Source: Lysinibacillus sphaericus OT4b.31
GTDB taxonomy: Bacteria > Bacillota > Bacilli > Bacillales_A > Planococcaceae
Direction: 5' to 3'
NCBI RefSeq assembly: GCF_000392615.1
Contig: NZ_KB933398.1
Location: 166,183-230,182 of the forward strand
Length of the DNA: 64,000 bases
Positions 23,967-33,542 of the stretch are shown in pieces (position 1 is the first letter of the stretch; each line of letters starts with the position of its first letter). Below the pieces are notes generated by a model. The model had not been told where the DNA came from and ran no database searches. It saw only the letters and a list, made by a program, of their open reading frames with translations. A program made the position numbers and the translations under genes.

Positions 23967-25103
23967 ATGAAGTCATTTCGACTCATTCCAGCAATAGTAG
24001 CTGCTGCAATGCTAGTCGGCTGTGTGCCTTCTAATAAGAAGGAGACAGAGCTTACACAGGAGACGCAACAGGAAAAAGCGGAAACAACGATTATTCCAAG
24101 CTTACAAATTGATGAATCTTTTTATAAAACACTAATTCCCTATAAAGAAAGTGCAAGTCGCGGGTTAGTCATTTCAAATATTTATACGAAATATGATATG
24201 AAGGAAGTAGAGACAGGATTAATGCGTCTTTCTCAAAATGAGTTTGATACTGAAAATTACTACTTCCAAGAAGGTCAATATTTAGCAGAAAGCACAGTAA
24301 AAGATTGGCTTGCGCGTAGTTCACAAAAAGAAGACGGTTTAAATCCGCCAACAACCGATACAATGACAGCTGAGGAACGTGCAACGAAGGCACCTGTTTA
24401 TTTAGCCCATATTGTTGAGCAAAATTATTTAACTAAAACCGATGATAATAAAGTTAAGCTAGGCGGTATTTCCATAGGCCTTGCACTGAATTCTATTTAT
24501 TATTACCAAAAAGAAAAATATGGTGAATATTATGAAGAACCAATTCCAGAAGCAGCACTTATTGAGCAAGGGAAAAAGATGGCTGCAGAAATTGTTTCTC
24601 GTATGCGTTCACGTGATGAGCTAAAGGATGTGCCAATTGTTGTTGGGTTGTTTAAACAACAGGCCCGCAATGAAATTATTCCAGGAGCCTATTTCACTTA
24701 CGGTGTAGCAAAAGAAGGCCAAAGTGATTTAGGTGATTGGCAAGCCATTGATGAAGAATATGTAATGTTCCCAACAGATGAATCACTCGATGTTTATCGG
24801 GATGTTAGCAATAACTTCAAAAATTTTAAGCAAGACGTTGATAAATATTTCGCCAATTACACAAGTGTTATTGGAACAGGCTTCTATCAAAATAAGAAAA
24901 TACAAAAACTAAAAATAGAAATTCCTATCCAATTTTTTGGCACAGCTGAAATTAGAGGATTTACACAATATTTGACGGGCGTACTGATCAATCAATTCGG
25001 TAATATAAACGTAGAAGTGAGTATTACATCGATAAATGGCCCAGAGGCGTTAATTATGAAAGAAGCTAATGAAAAAGACCCATTTGTCCATATTTATGAC
25101 TAA
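23967..25103 (+). CDS. camS: CamS-family lipoprotein (YerH)
   Basis: A 378-residue lipoprotein; signal peptide IPAIVAAAMLVGC gives lipid-modified Cys19. A Glu/Gln/Thr-rich linker and the CamS domain follow, with the conserved MRSRDELKDVPIVVGLF near 210-226 and a C-terminal region of two similar alpha/beta halves. CamS is named after the sex-pheromone precursor of enterococci; its role in Bacillales is unclear. Third gene of the pcrA-ligA-camS run, closed by a terminator. Confidence 0.9.
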   Translation: MKSFRLIPAIVAAAMLVGCVPSNKKETELTQETQQEKAETTIIPSLQIDESFYKTLIPYKESASRGLVISNIYTKYDMKEVETGLMRLSQNEFDTENYYFQEGQYLAESTVKDWLARSSQKEDGLNPPTTDTMTAEERATKAPVYLAHIVEQNYLTKTDDNKVKLGGISIGLALNSIYYYQKEKYGEYYEEPIPEAALIEQGKKMAAEIVSRMRSRDELKDVPIVVGLFKQQARNEIIPGAYFTYGVAKEGQSDLGDWQAIDEEYVMFPTDESLDVYRDVSNNFKNFKQDVDKYFANYTSVIGTGFYQNKKIQKLKIEIPIQFFGTAEIRGFTQYLTGVLINQFGNINVEVSITSINGPEALIMKEANEKDPFVHIYD

Positions 25104-25107
25104 AATA

Positions 25108-25136
25108 TAGTCAGCCTTGTGCTGGCTATATTTTTA
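25108..25136 (+). terminator. terminator after camS
   Basis: ATATAGTCAGC pairs with GCTGGCTATAT (one G-U) around CTTGT, followed by TTTTTAT. Confidence 0.82.
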
Positions 25137-25170
25137 TGAGCAAGCATGTTTTCGGGTCCAGACAAGCAAA

Positions 25171-25380
25171 GCTCGGGTTCAGGAGAGTATCGCTCAGGTA
25201 AAGTTGGCAATGCTCGGGTAGAGGGAAGTAACGCTCAGGTAAAGTTGGGCAACGCTCAGGTAGAGTTCAGTAACGCTCGGGTAGAGTTCAGCAACGCTCA
25301 GGTAGAGTCCAGCAACGCTCAGGTAGAGTCAAGCAACGCTCGGCTCCAGACAACCAAAGCTCAGCTTCACAACAGAATCG
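25171..25380 (+). repeat. tandem array of 21-bp GCTCRGGTA units, locus 1
   Basis: About ten units of 21 bp (one of 20 bp) begin with GCTCAGG or GCTCGGG, usually GCTCRGGTAGAG, and end in AAC; examples start at 25212, 25233, 25254, 25275, 25296 and 25317. The first nine bases are conserved while the rest varies. The period is a multiple of three and lacks stops, so a long frame (25146-25412, a seven-residue repeat like AQVESSN) stays open by chance. I regard it as non-coding. The following 25381-25540 shows no gene. Confidence 0.85.
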
Positions 25381-25540
25381 ACCAAACTACATCTGGTAAT
25401 GTTCAAATCTAGTTAATCGTTGCCTGAGGGGGCTAAAGTTTTGTTTTCACAGGGACTTTTTTCTTCAGTTCCAACAGACTGTGACATCTATAGACGACAC
25501 TTTGTCACGGTAGTGAAAGTTTCTATATTTTTGGTGAAAG

Positions 25541-25571
25541 TTGTGATTTTTAATACGAAAAATGTTATGAT
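25541..25571 (+). promoter_or_regulatory. candidate promoter of gatCAB
   Basis: TTGTGA at 25541-25546 and TATGAT at 25566-25571 are 19 bases apart, longer than ideal. It is the best box pair in the AT-rich stretch before gatC. Confidence 0.4.
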
Positions 25572-25651
25572 AATTTGCATGGTTAACTTTATTCAGCCCT
25601 ATTGTTATCAATAAAAACAATGAATCTGATTACTATTCGGAGGTGTGAAAA

Positions 25652-25939
25652 ATGGCGAAATTAACAAAAGAAGAGGTTAAGCACGTTGCAAATTTAGCAC
25701 GTCTTGCAATAACTGAAGAAGAGGCAGAAAAATTTGCTGAGCAACTTGGTAAAATCACAGACTTCGCAGAGCAATTAAACGAGCTAGACACAACAAATGT
25801 TGAACCAACAACACATGTATTACCACTAGTTAATGTAATGCGTGAAGACGTGGCAACAAAAGGTTTAGACCGTGAAGTGATGATGTTAAACGTAAAAGAA
25901 CAAGAAGATGGTCAAGTCAAAGTACCAGCTATCATGTAA
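25652..25939 (+). CDS. gatC: aspartyl/glutamyl-tRNA amidotransferase subunit GatC
   Basis: A 95-residue GatC, the small subunit that holds GatA and GatB together. Conserved: [20 protein letters not shown] (about 9-28), [15 protein letters not shown] (about 53-67) and the C-terminal KVPAIM. The ATG follows CGGAGGTG. First gene of the operon that makes Gln-tRNA(Gln), and Asn-tRNA(Asn), by transamidation. Confidence 0.96.
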   Translation: MAKLTKEEVKHVANLARLAITEEEAEKFAEQLGKITDFAEQLNELDTTNVEPTTHVLPLVNVMREDVATKGLDREVMMLNVKEQEDGQVKVPAIM

Positions 25940-25963
25940 TACTAAAACATAGGAGGATTCCTC

Positions 25964-27427
25964 ATGACGTTATTTGAACGTTCAGCAAAGGAGCTACAAG
26001 CTGACATAAAAGCGGGTAACTTAACAATCGCTGACTTAACAAAAGAAGCATATGAACGTGTTGCAAAGCTGGATGGCGATGTACAAGCATTCCTAGCTTC
26101 AAACGAAGAAAAAGCAACTGCACAAGCAGCTGAAATGGACAAGGTTCCATTTGAAGAGCGTGGACCACTTTTTGGTCTTCCGATTGGTGTTAAAGATAAC
26201 ATCGTAACAGAAGGTTTAGAAACTACATGTGCTTCTAAAATTCTTGAAGGTTTCATGCCAATTTATGATGCAACAGTCGTTAAAAAATTGCGTGAAGCCG
26301 GTATGATTACAATCGGTAAATTAAACATGGACGAATTCGCTATGGGTTCTTCAAACGAAAACTCAGCTTATAAAACAACAAAAAATCCATGGAACTTAAA
26401 TCATGTACCAGGTGGTTCTTCAGGTGCATCTGCCGCAGCAGTAGCAGCAGGCGAAGTGCCATTCTCCCTTGGTTCAGACACAGGTGGTTCAATCCGTCAA
26501 CCAGCTGCTTATTGTGGCGTTGTAGGAATGAAACCTACATATGGCCGAGTATCTCGTTTTGGTCTTGTGGCATTTGCATCTTCTTTAGACCAAATTGGGC
26601 CAATTACTCGTAACGTTGAAGACAATGCACTTTTACTTGAAGCAATCTCAGGTTTAGATGCAAACGATTCAACTTCAGCAAACGTCGAAGTACCAAACTT
26701 TGCAGCAGCGCTTACAGGCGATGTAAAAGGCTTACGTATCGCTGTGCCGAAGGAATTCCTTGGTGAAGGTGTTGGTGAGGCAGCACGTCAATCTGTTCTG
26801 GATGCATTAGAAGTACTAAAAGGCTTAGGTGCAACAGTAGAAGAAGTTTCTCTTCCTCACTCAAAATATGCACTTGCTGCTTACTATATCTTATCTTCTT
26901 CTGAAGCGTCTTCTAACCTTTCACGTTTTGACGGTATCCGTTACGGCTTCCGTGCTGAAAATGTTGAAAACTTAATGGACCTTTACAAAGAAACTCGTGC
27001 ACAAGGCTTTGGTGATGAAGTAAAACGTCGTATTATGCTTGGTACTTACTCTCTAAGTGCAGGTACTTACGATGCTTATTACAAAAAAGCACAGCAAGCA
27101 CGTACACTGATCAAAGCAGACTACGACAAAGTTTTCGAAGATTTTGACGTAATTATTGGACCAACTTCACCTACACCAGCATTTAAAATTGGTGAAAATG
27201 TAGATGATCCAATGACAATGTACGCGAACGATATTTTAACAATTCCTATTAACTTAGCAGGTGTACCAGCGATTTCAATCCCTTGTGGCTCTGAAAATGG
27301 TCTACCTCTAGGCTTACAAATTATCGGTAAACACTTCGATGAAGCAACTATTTACCGTACAGCTCATGCTTTTGAACAAGCAACGGAGTTCCATAAACAA
27401 GTTCCTCAAATTTGGGAGGGAAAATAA
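25964..27427 (+). CDS. gatA: aspartyl/glutamyl-tRNA amidotransferase subunit GatA
   Basis: A 487-residue amidase-signature enzyme that frees ammonia from glutamine. The Ser-cisSer-Lys triad is seen as Lys77 in GVKDNIV, the serine-rich [15 protein letters not shown] (about 149-163) and [12 protein letters not shown] (about 170-181). The ATG follows AGGAGGA. gatB begins 1 base after its stop. Confidence 0.97.
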   Translation: MTLFERSAKELQADIKAGNLTIADLTKEAYERVAKLDGDVQAFLASNEEKATAQAAEMDKVPFEERGPLFGLPIGVKDNIVTEGLETTCASKILEGFMPIYDATVVKKLREAGMITIGKLNMDEFAMGSSNENSAYKTTKNPWNLNHVPGGSSGASAAAVAAGEVPFSLGSDTGGSIRQPAAYCGVVGMKPTYGRVSRFGLVAFASSLDQIGPITRNVEDNALLLEAISGLDANDSTSANVEVPNFAAALTGDVKGLRIAVPKEFLGEGVGEAARQSVLDALEVLKGLGATVEEVSLPHSKYALAAYYILSSSEASSNLSRFDGIRYGFRAENVENLMDLYKETRAQGFGDEVKRRIMLGTYSLSAGTYDAYYKKAQQARTLIKADYDKVFEDFDVIIGPTSPTPAFKIGENVDDPMTMYANDILTIPINLAGVPAISIPCGSENGLPLGLQIIGKHFDEATIYRTAHAFEQATEFHKQVPQIWEGK

Positions 27428-27428
27428 C

Positions 27429-28856
27429 ATGAACTTTGAAACAGTAATAGGTTTAGAAATTCACGTTGAGTTGAAAACTGAATCGAAAATTTTCTCTGCT
27501 TCGCCAAACCATTTTGGTGCTGAGCCAAATACAAACACATCTGTAATCGACCTTGGTTACCCTGGGGTATTACCGGTGTTAAATAAAAATGTTGTTGACT
27601 ATGCAATGCGCGCTGCACTAGCGTTAAACATGGAAATCGAACAAGAAACGAAGTTCGACCGTAAAAACTACTTCTATCCAGATAATCCGAAAGCTTACCA
27701 AATTTCACAGTTTGATAAGCCAATCGGTAAAAATGGTTGGGTTGATATTGAAGTAGACGGTTACACAAAACGTATCGGTATTACACGACTTCATATGGAA
27801 GAAGATGCTGGTAAGCTTTCTCACGCAGGTGATCATTCATTAGTTGACTTCAACCGTCAAGGTACACCACTTGTAGAAATCGTTTCTGAACCAGACATTC
27901 GTACACCAAATGAAGCCTATGCGTATCTTGAAAAAGTAAAATCAATCATTCAATATACAGGCGTTTCTGACGTACGTATGGAGGAAGGATCACTTCGTTG
28001 TGATGCCAACATTTCAATTCGTCCATACGGCCAAGAAGCGTTCGGTACAAAAACAGAGCTTAAAAACCTGAATTCCTTTAACTTTGTTCGTCGTGGTTTA
28101 GAGCACGAAGAATTACGCCAAGCAGACGTACTTCTTTCAGGTGGAGTTATTGAGCAAGAAACTCGCCGCTTTGATGAGAAAACAGGTAAAACAATTCTTA
28201 TGCGTGTTAAAGAAGGAACAGATGATTACCGTTACTTCCCAGAACCAGACTTAGTACGTCTGTCAATCGACGATGAATGGTTAGAGCGCGTAAAATCAGA
28301 AATTCCTGAGCTTCCTGATGCTCGTAAAGCACGCTATGAATCAGAACTTGGCTTAACCGCTTATGATGCTGGTGTTCTTGTTATTTCAAAAGAAATCTCA
28401 GACTTCTTTGAAGCAATGATAGTGGATGGAGCAGATGCCAAGCTTTCTGCAAACTGGTTAATGGGTGATGTTTCTGCTTATTTAAACGCAGAACAAAAGG
28501 AGCTGAAAGATACAGCTCTAACACCAGAAAACCTTGCAGGTATGGTGAAATTAATCTCAGATGGCACGATTTCTTCTAAAATCGGTAAAAAAGTCTTTGC
28601 TGAATTAGTAGAAAACGGTGGCTCTGCACAAGAAATAGTTAAAGCAAAAGGTTTAGTGCAAATTTCTGATGAAGGTGCATTACTAGCTATCGTGTCAGAA
28701 GTGTTAGATAACAATGCACAATCAATCGAAGACTTTAAAAATGGTAAAGATCGTGCGATTGGTTTCTTAGTTGGTCAAATAATGAAAGCAACTAAAGGTC
28801 AAGCGAACCCACCAATGGTAAATAAATTATTACAACAAGAAATCGCAAAACGTTAA
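27429..28856 (+). CDS. gatB: aspartyl/glutamyl-tRNA amidotransferase subunit GatB
   Basis: A 475-residue GatB, which phosphorylates the misacylated Glu-tRNA and accepts ammonia from GatA. Motifs: [12 protein letters not shown] (about 4-15), [24 protein letters not shown] (about 119-131) and the [10 protein letters not shown] block (about 265-274). The C-terminal YqeY-like helical domain binds tRNA. The start is ATG 27429, with GGGAGGG inside the gatA end; the longer frame from 27339 overlaps gatA without an SD. Confidence 0.97.
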   Translation: MNFETVIGLEIHVELKTESKIFSASPNHFGAEPNTNTSVIDLGYPGVLPVLNKNVVDYAMRAALALNMEIEQETKFDRKNYFYPDNPKAYQISQFDKPIGKNGWVDIEVDGYTKRIGITRLHMEEDAGKLSHAGDHSLVDFNRQGTPLVEIVSEPDIRTPNEAYAYLEKVKSIIQYTGVSDVRMEEGSLRCDANISIRPYGQEAFGTKTELKNLNSFNFVRRGLEHEELRQADVLLSGGVIEQETRRFDEKTGKTILMRVKEGTDDYRYFPEPDLVRLSIDDEWLERVKSEIPELPDARKARYESELGLTAYDAGVLVISKEISDFFEAMIVDGADAKLSANWLMGDVSAYLNAEQKELKDTALTPENLAGMVKLISDGTISSKIGKKVFAELVENGGSAQEIVKAKGLVQISDEGALLAIVSEVLDNNAQSIEDFKNGKDRAIGFLVGQIMKATKGQANPPMVNKLLQQEIAKR

Positions 28857-28872
28857 TTGCGTATTGTTAAAA

Positions 28873-28909
28873 TGAGCCAAGAGAGTGTCATAGCTTTCTT
28901 GGCTTTTTA
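28873..28909 (+). terminator. terminator after gatB
   Basis: GAGCCAAGAGAG / CTTTCTTGGCT stem followed by TTTTTAT. Confidence 0.78.
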
Positions 28910-29020
28910 TATGTAAAAAATGTACATACTAATAAAATTAGCACTTAATAGTTGTCTAAAAAGAGTATTCATAGCAAAATATAGAATAGAAACATTACAA
29001 TTATTAGGGGGAATTAACTC

Positions 29021-29581
29021 ATGAAAACTGAACAACAATATTTCAATGAAGCATTAACAATACAACAATATATGGATAAGATGGAGACACTAAAAGAGGA
29101 TAGCTTCCGTATTTATGATGGTTTTGAAGTGCCAACTAATGATGGATTTATCGAACTATTGAAGGACAAACAACCAAAAATTTTAACAATCACGGAAGAT
29201 TGGTGCGGTGACGCTATGTTAAATAATCCAATTATTCGCCGTATAGCTGAGGCGGCAGGATTAGACATGCGTGCGGTATTACGTGATGCAGATACAGATT
29301 TAATTGACCGCTATTTAACAAATGGTGGACGTGCGATTCCAATGTATGTATTATTAAACGATGCTGGTCAAGTTATTGGCAAATGGGGGCCACGTGCTCC
29401 AGAATTACAGGAGTATGTTGTCAACAAACGCGCGAGCTTACCAGACAAAGAAGACCCTACATTTGAGGAAGCTCAAAAAGCGCTATATGCTGAAATTCGC
29501 GAAGAAAATATGACGAACAAGGCGTTTTGGACATTTGTTTACGAAGATTTCAAGAAACAGGTTACAGCGTTATTGCAATAA
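29021..29581 (+). CDS. thioredoxin family protein
   Basis: A 186-residue cytoplasmic protein with a thioredoxin-like fold. ILTITEDWCGDAMLN (about 54-68) is the active-site region; the second Cys of a CxxC is replaced (WCGDA). The cis-Pro site is GGRAIPMYVLL (about 107-117). This one-Cys form is common in a Bacillales thioredoxin-like group (Thioredoxin_9-type). Reductase or bacillithiol-linked chemistry is possible but unproven. Monocistronic, ATG after TTAGGGGGAA. Confidence 0.75.
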   Translation: MKTEQQYFNEALTIQQYMDKMETLKEDSFRIYDGFEVPTNDGFIELLKDKQPKILTITEDWCGDAMLNNPIIRRIAEAAGLDMRAVLRDADTDLIDRYLTNGGRAIPMYVLLNDAGQVIGKWGPRAPELQEYVVNKRASLPDKEDPTFEEAQKALYAEIREENMTNKAFWTFVYEDFKKQVTALLQ

Positions 29582-29717
29582 GGGGTAACTTTAAACGAAG
29601 CTTACACTATTGGCTGTAAGTGTTTCCGTAACCAATAATGCAAGTAGAAGCAATGCAACATTTCAACAGCTAATTCGTTGAGAGAAAATAGAATCTTATG
29701 AAGCAGGAAGGTATGTT

Positions 29718-30632
29718 ATGAAACGAGCAAGAATCATTTATAATCCTACATCTGGACGTGAAGTGTTTAAAAAGCATCTACCAGAAGTATTAGAAAAACT
29801 TGAGGTAGCTGGCTATGAAACATCATGTCACGCAACAACATGCGAAGGTGATGCAACATATGCAGCAAAAAACGCAGTAGAACGCGGCTTTGATATTATC
29901 ATAGCAGTTGGTGGAGATGGTACGCTAAATGAAGTTGTTTCAGGTGTGAGTACATTTGAAAAGCGACCGAAAGTGGGTCTTATTCCAATGGGTACAACCA
30001 ATGATTTTGCGCGTGCTGTGCATATTCCAAGAAATATTGATGAAGCCGTAGAAATCATTATTAAAGGCGATACGTTACCAGTCGATGTTGGATTATTAAA
30101 TGGAGAACGCTATTTCATCAATATTGCTGCTGGAGGGCGTATTACGGAGCTAACGTATGAAGTACCAAGCAAAATGAAAACAATGCTAGGGCAATTAGCT
30201 TATTATGTAAAAGCCGTTGAAATGATTCCATCTATTAAAGCATCTCATATGCGCATTGAATATGATGGTGAGGTATTTGATGGAGATGCAATGATGTTTT
30301 TATGCGGCTTAACCAATTCTGTTGGTGGCTTTGAAAAATTAGCACCTGATGCGAGCATTAATGATGGCTACTTCACATTACTTGTATTGAAAAAAGTGAG
30401 CCTTCCTGAGTTTATACAGCTTGCTGCAATGGCGTTAAGAGGCGAACATTTAAATGATGATCGTGTGATTTATAAAAAAGCAAGTGTCGTGAAGGTGACT
30501 ACAGAAAATGAAGTCCATTTAAACCTAGATGGGGAATATGGTGGAGATGCACCAGCAACGTTTGAAAATTTAAAGCGCCATATTGAAATATTTGTACCAA
30601 TAGAGGATATTCGCGAGGAAGACCGAATTTAA
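29718..30632 (+). CDS. dgkB: diacylglycerol kinase DgkB
   Basis: A 304-residue soluble lipid kinase that returns diacylglycerol from lipoteichoic acid synthesis to phosphatidic acid. ARIIYNPTSGRE (about 3-14) and AVGGDGTLNEVVSG (about 62-75) are the nucleotide-binding motifs; PMGTTNDFARA (about 93-103) is the third family block. Position between gat genes and rlmCD matches B. subtilis yerQ/dgkB. The ATG follows GCAGGAAGGT. Confidence 0.94.
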   Translation: MKRARIIYNPTSGREVFKKHLPEVLEKLEVAGYETSCHATTCEGDATYAAKNAVERGFDIIIAVGGDGTLNEVVSGVSTFEKRPKVGLIPMGTTNDFARAVHIPRNIDEAVEIIIKGDTLPVDVGLLNGERYFINIAAGGRITELTYEVPSKMKTMLGQLAYYVKAVEMIPSIKASHMRIEYDGEVFDGDAMMFLCGLTNSVGGFEKLAPDASINDGYFTLLVLKKVSLPEFIQLAAMALRGEHLNDDRVIYKKASVVKVTTENEVHLNLDGEYGGDAPATFENLKRHIEIFVPIEDIREEDRI

Positions 30633-30635
30633 TTT

Positions 30636-30689
30636 AATCAGTATTCATCTCTCCTTATCGTGAGATGAATACTGATTTTAGTTTTTATT
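30636..30689 (+). terminator. terminator after dgkB
   Basis: AATCAGTATTCATCTC pairs with GAGATGAATACTGATT across a 10-base loop, followed by TTAGTTTTTATTT. A 16-bp stem, one of the strongest in the window. Confidence 0.9.
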
Positions 30690-30796
30690 TATAGAGTAAG
30701 TACAGCAAGGTATCATTAATTTCCTATAAATTGGGGATTGTGAACGAAATAAGAAAAATGTTTGGCGAATGTGCGTATATTACTTGAACAAAATTT

Positions 30797-30847
30797 GAAA
30801 CCTTTATAATAGGCTGAAATTTCGGTCCATTATAAAGGTTTTTTTCG
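30797..30847 (+). terminator. terminator-like hairpin ahead of the cyd operon
   Basis: AAACCTTTATAAT (30798-30810) pairs with ATTATAAAGGTTT, followed by TTTTTCG. It lies 24 bases before the small upstream ORF, so it may attenuate cyd transcription, or end a transcript starting within 30690-30790. A half site resembling a Rex operator (TTGTGAA at about 30738) is not completed into a palindrome. Confidence 0.65.
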
Positions 30848-30891
30848 TTGCAATAGTGGAAAATGAGGGTATGGGAAAGGAAGTGTTGCCT

Positions 30892-30987
30892 TTGTATAAG
30901 TCACAAGAAAAAAAGCTTATGTGGTTAAGTTTTGGTGTTGCGATTATCATGCTACTTTCCATACTTGGAAAAGTATTCGGAAGTTAG
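30892..30987 (+). CDS. small single-helix membrane protein upstream of cydA
   Basis: TTG 30892 gives a 31-residue peptide: a polar start (MYKSQEKK), one hydrophobic helix (about LSFGVAIIMLLSILG) and a short KVFGS tail. AAAGGAAG lies 8-9 bases ahead; in-frame ATG 30871 would extend it by 7 residues. It ends 12 bases before cydA and is open with no overlap to another gene. It resembles in shape, not in sequence, the small subunits of cytochrome bd oxidases (CydX, CydS). A true CydS exists downstream, so its role is unclear. Confidence 0.55.
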   Translation: MYKSQEKKLMWLSFGVAIIMLLSILGKVFGS

Positions 30988-30999
30988 GAGGGCAAAGAA

Positions 31000-32346
31000 A
31001 TGGTGAATGAATCAGCAGTCTTTTGGAGTAGAGCATTAACGGAACTGACCCTATCTTTCCATATTATTTACGCGACGATAGGTGTAGGTGTACCGCTGAT
31101 GATTATGATTGCACAATGGACTGGATATAAAAAGAATGATGAGCACTACATTTTATTGGCGAGACGGTGGGCGCGTGGCTTCGTAATTACGGTTGCAGTA
31201 GGAGTCGTAACAGGAACTGCGATTGGCTTGCAATTATCCCTACTCTGGCCGAACTTTATGCAACTAGCAGGTCAAACAATTGCTTTACCGTTATTTTTGG
31301 AAACGTTTGCATTTTTCTTTGAAGCTATTTTCTTAGGCATATACTTATACACTTGGGATCGCTTTGACAGTCAAAAAAAACATATGCTATTACTAATACC
31401 AGTAGCGGTGGGTGCTTCTATGTCCGCAGTATTTATAACGATTGTCAATGCGTTTATGAATGCACCCCAGGGCTTTGACATTGTTGATGGGCAGCTTGTT
31501 AATATAAAACCTTTAATAGCGATGTTGAACCCAGCGATGCCGACAAAGGTAGCCCATGTACTCGTTACAGCATATATGACAGCCGCATTTGTATTAGCAG
31601 CCATTGCAGGTTATCGTATGTTAAAAGGGTCGAATCATGTATATCATAAAAAAGCATTATTATTACTTATGAAGGTTGGTTTAGTCTTCTCCATTGCAGC
31701 AGCCATTATTGGTGACTTCTCTGGAAAGTATTTAGCAGAATATCAACCAGAAAAATTAGCGGCAGCTGAGTGGCATTTTGAAACGGAAGATAAAGCATCA
31801 CTTATTTTACTAGGAATAATGCAAGATGGAGAAGTTAAATATGCCATTAAAGTACCTTATGCATTAAGTATTTTAGCGCATAATAATCCAATGGCGGAAG
31901 TAATCGGTTTAGATCAATTTGCAGAAGAGGATCGTCCTCCACTTTATATTCACTATTTATTCAATATCATGGTCTTTATTGGCATGTTCATGATGTTAGT
32001 ATCGTTACTTTATGTGTTTGGGAAAGCACGTGGTTGGCAATTCATACATGCTCGCTGGTATCGCTGGATTATTGTTGCAGGCGGTCCACTGTCAATTATT
32101 GCAATTGAAGCAGGTTGGTGGCTCGCTGAGGTAGGGCGTCAGCCGTGGATTTTATATGGATTAATGCGTACACCAGAGGGCGCTACTACAAGCGATCATG
32201 TAGATTTAATGCTGATGTTATTTTCGGGCGTTTATGCAGTATTAGGAATTGGAAGTATTGTGGTATTAATTCGTATGTTTAAAAAGAACCCAATCGAACG
32301 TGAAATTGAAGATCGCCATTCTGAAAAAGGCGGTGATATCTTATGA
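31000..32346 (+). CDS. cydA: cytochrome bd quinol oxidase subunit I CydA
   Basis: A 448-residue membrane protein with about nine transmembrane helices. It oxidises menaquinol and reduces oxygen. His21 in LTLSFHIIYATIGVG is the N-terminal haem ligand; HVLVTAYMTAAF holds the axial His of haem b558 and the region near FAEEDRPPLYIHY precedes the periplasmic loop end. The short Q-loop fits the Bacillus YthA/Geobacillus type. The start follows TAGGAGGGC. Its stop overlaps cydB by 4 bases. Confidence 0.94.
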   Translation: MVNESAVFWSRALTELTLSFHIIYATIGVGVPLMIMIAQWTGYKKNDEHYILLARRWARGFVITVAVGVVTGTAIGLQLSLLWPNFMQLAGQTIALPLFLETFAFFFEAIFLGIYLYTWDRFDSQKKHMLLLIPVAVGASMSAVFITIVNAFMNAPQGFDIVDGQLVNIKPLIAMLNPAMPTKVAHVLVTAYMTAAFVLAAIAGYRMLKGSNHVYHKKALLLLMKVGLVFSIAAAIIGDFSGKYLAEYQPEKLAAAEWHFETEDKASLILLGIMQDGEVKYAIKVPYALSILAHNNPMAEVIGLDQFAEEDRPPLYIHYLFNIMVFIGMFMMLVSLLYVFGKARGWQFIHARWYRWIIVAGGPLSIIAIEAGWWLAEVGRQPWILYGLMRTPEGATTSDHVDLMLMLFSGVYAVLGIGSIVVLIRMFKKNPIEREIEDRHSEKGGDIL

Positions 32347-33368
32347 CATTAGAGATTCTAGGAATTTCGGTGTTGTGGATATTCCTATTTGGCTATGTGA
32401 TTGTAGCATCAATAGATTTTGGCGCAGGTTTTTTTAATGCATATAGTTTACTGATCGGGAAAAATCATATTTTAACAAATATTATTAAACGCTATTTATC
32501 GCCAGTGTGGGAAGTTACAAACGTCTTTTTAGTATTTTTCTTTGTAGGGATAGTAGGTTTTTTCCCGCAAACAGCCTTTTACTATGGGACCATCTTACTT
32601 ATACCAGTCAGCATTTCGGTCGTATTGCTGGCGATTCGAGGCTCGTACTATGCGTTTGAGGCATATGGTTCACGTGGACATATCGGTTACACGCTAACGT
32701 ATGGTGTGGCAGGTTTACTCATTCCGGCATCGCTCTCTGTCGTATTCGCGATTGCAGGTGGTGGCTATGTGGATATTGTAAACGGGCAACCAGTGCTGAA
32801 TTATTTTACATTGTACACAAGTACATTTGCTTGGAGTATTGTTGTCTTGAGCATTGCTGCAGTATTGTATATATCAGCCGTGTTTTTGACGTGGTACGCA
32901 CATAAAGCAAATGATAAAGAAGCAACAAATTTAATGCGCAAATACGCCCTTATTTGGGCACTACCTTTGATAATTAGTGCACTGGGGATTATGTATGAAA
33001 TGAAATCCATCAACCCAGAAAGTTATAGTCATATGGTGAACTTATGGTGGATGTTTGCTATTTCAGCGGTACTATTTATCATCACGGTGTTGCTATTATG
33101 GATGCGTAAAAACTACGGACTTGCAGTAGGTCTTTTAATCGCACAATTTGCAGTAGCATTCTTCGCTTATGGTATTGCACAATATCCATATTTACTGTAT
33201 CCGTATCTAACGATATACGATGGCTTTACAAGTACTCAGATGGCGATCGCATTAATCATCGCGTTTGTTTTAGGATTATGTCTGCTCATTCCATCCTTGT
33301 ATTTATTGTTGAAACTATTCTTGTTCAACAAAAATTATGTAACAGGAAAAGAAGACAATCACGCATAG
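32343..33368 (+). CDS. cydB: cytochrome bd oxidase subunit II CydB
   Basis: A 341-residue polytopic membrane protein. LGISVLWIFLFGYVIVASIDFGAG (about 5-28, contains the conserved DFGAG), and a WEVTNVFLVFFFVG helix are typical CydB. It pairs with CydA. The ATG overlaps the cydA stop (ATGA-type), so both are coupled; cydS follows after 11 bases. Confidence 0.94.
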   Translation: MTLEILGISVLWIFLFGYVIVASIDFGAGFFNAYSLLIGKNHILTNIIKRYLSPVWEVTNVFLVFFFVGIVGFFPQTAFYYGTILLIPVSISVVLLAIRGSYYAFEAYGSRGHIGYTLTYGVAGLLIPASLSVVFAIAGGGYVDIVNGQPVLNYFTLYTSTFAWSIVVLSIAAVLYISAVFLTWYAHKANDKEATNLMRKYALIWALPLIISALGIMYEMKSINPESYSHMVNLWWMFAISAVLFIITVLLLWMRKNYGLAVGLLIAQFAVAFFAYGIAQYPYLLYPYLTIYDGFTSTQMAIALIIAFVLGLCLLIPSLYLLLKLFLFNKNYVTGKEDNHA

Positions 33369-33379
33369 GAGGTTTAGTA

Positions 33380-33502
33380 ATGACTAGTTTTATCATTTTT
33401 TATGCACCATTTATAGTCGTCATTATTGGGATTATCATTGCATTTTGGTGGGCACCAAAAGATCACCATGCAACCAAAAACGAAGGAAAGAGCCGCGAAT
33501 AG
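33380..33502 (+). CDS. cydS: cytochrome bd oxidase small subunit CydS
   Basis: A 40-residue one-helix protein. MTSFIIFYAPFIVVIIGIII, then AFWWAPKDHH, matches the layout of Geobacillus CydS (FLIMYAPMVVVALSVVAAFW), the third subunit of the bd oxidase. The ATG follows AGGAGGTTTAGTA. It is the last gene of the operon; its TAG lies inside the terminator hairpin. Confidence 0.85.
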   Translation: MTSFIIFYAPFIVVIIGIIIAFWWAPKDHHATKNEGKSRE

Positions 33503-33516
33503 CGGCTCTTTTTTAG
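33487..33516 (+). terminator. terminator of the cyd operon
   Basis: AAGAGCCGC pairs with GCGGCTCTT around GAATA, followed by TTTTTAG. The stem overlaps the last codons and stop of cydS. Confidence 0.88.
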
Positions 33517-33542
33517 CTCTAGTTATGTGAATGAAGTCCACA

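Noticed and set aside
25171..25380. CRISPR array
   Set aside because: Units are only 21 bp with a nine-base constant part, the variable parts are similar to each other, and no cas genes are present.
25146..25412. Open frame with seven-residue repeats (AQVESSN type)
   Set aside because: It arises from a stop-free 21-bp tandem repeat; the unit frame changes within the array, and there is no clear ribosome binding site.
25420..25614. 64-residue frame upstream of gatC
   Set aside because: No ribosome binding site and it overlaps the probable gatC promoter; no family resemblance.
30735..30760. Rex operator before the cyd operon
   Set aside because: Only one half site (TTGTGAA) is present; the expected TTCACAA partner is missing.
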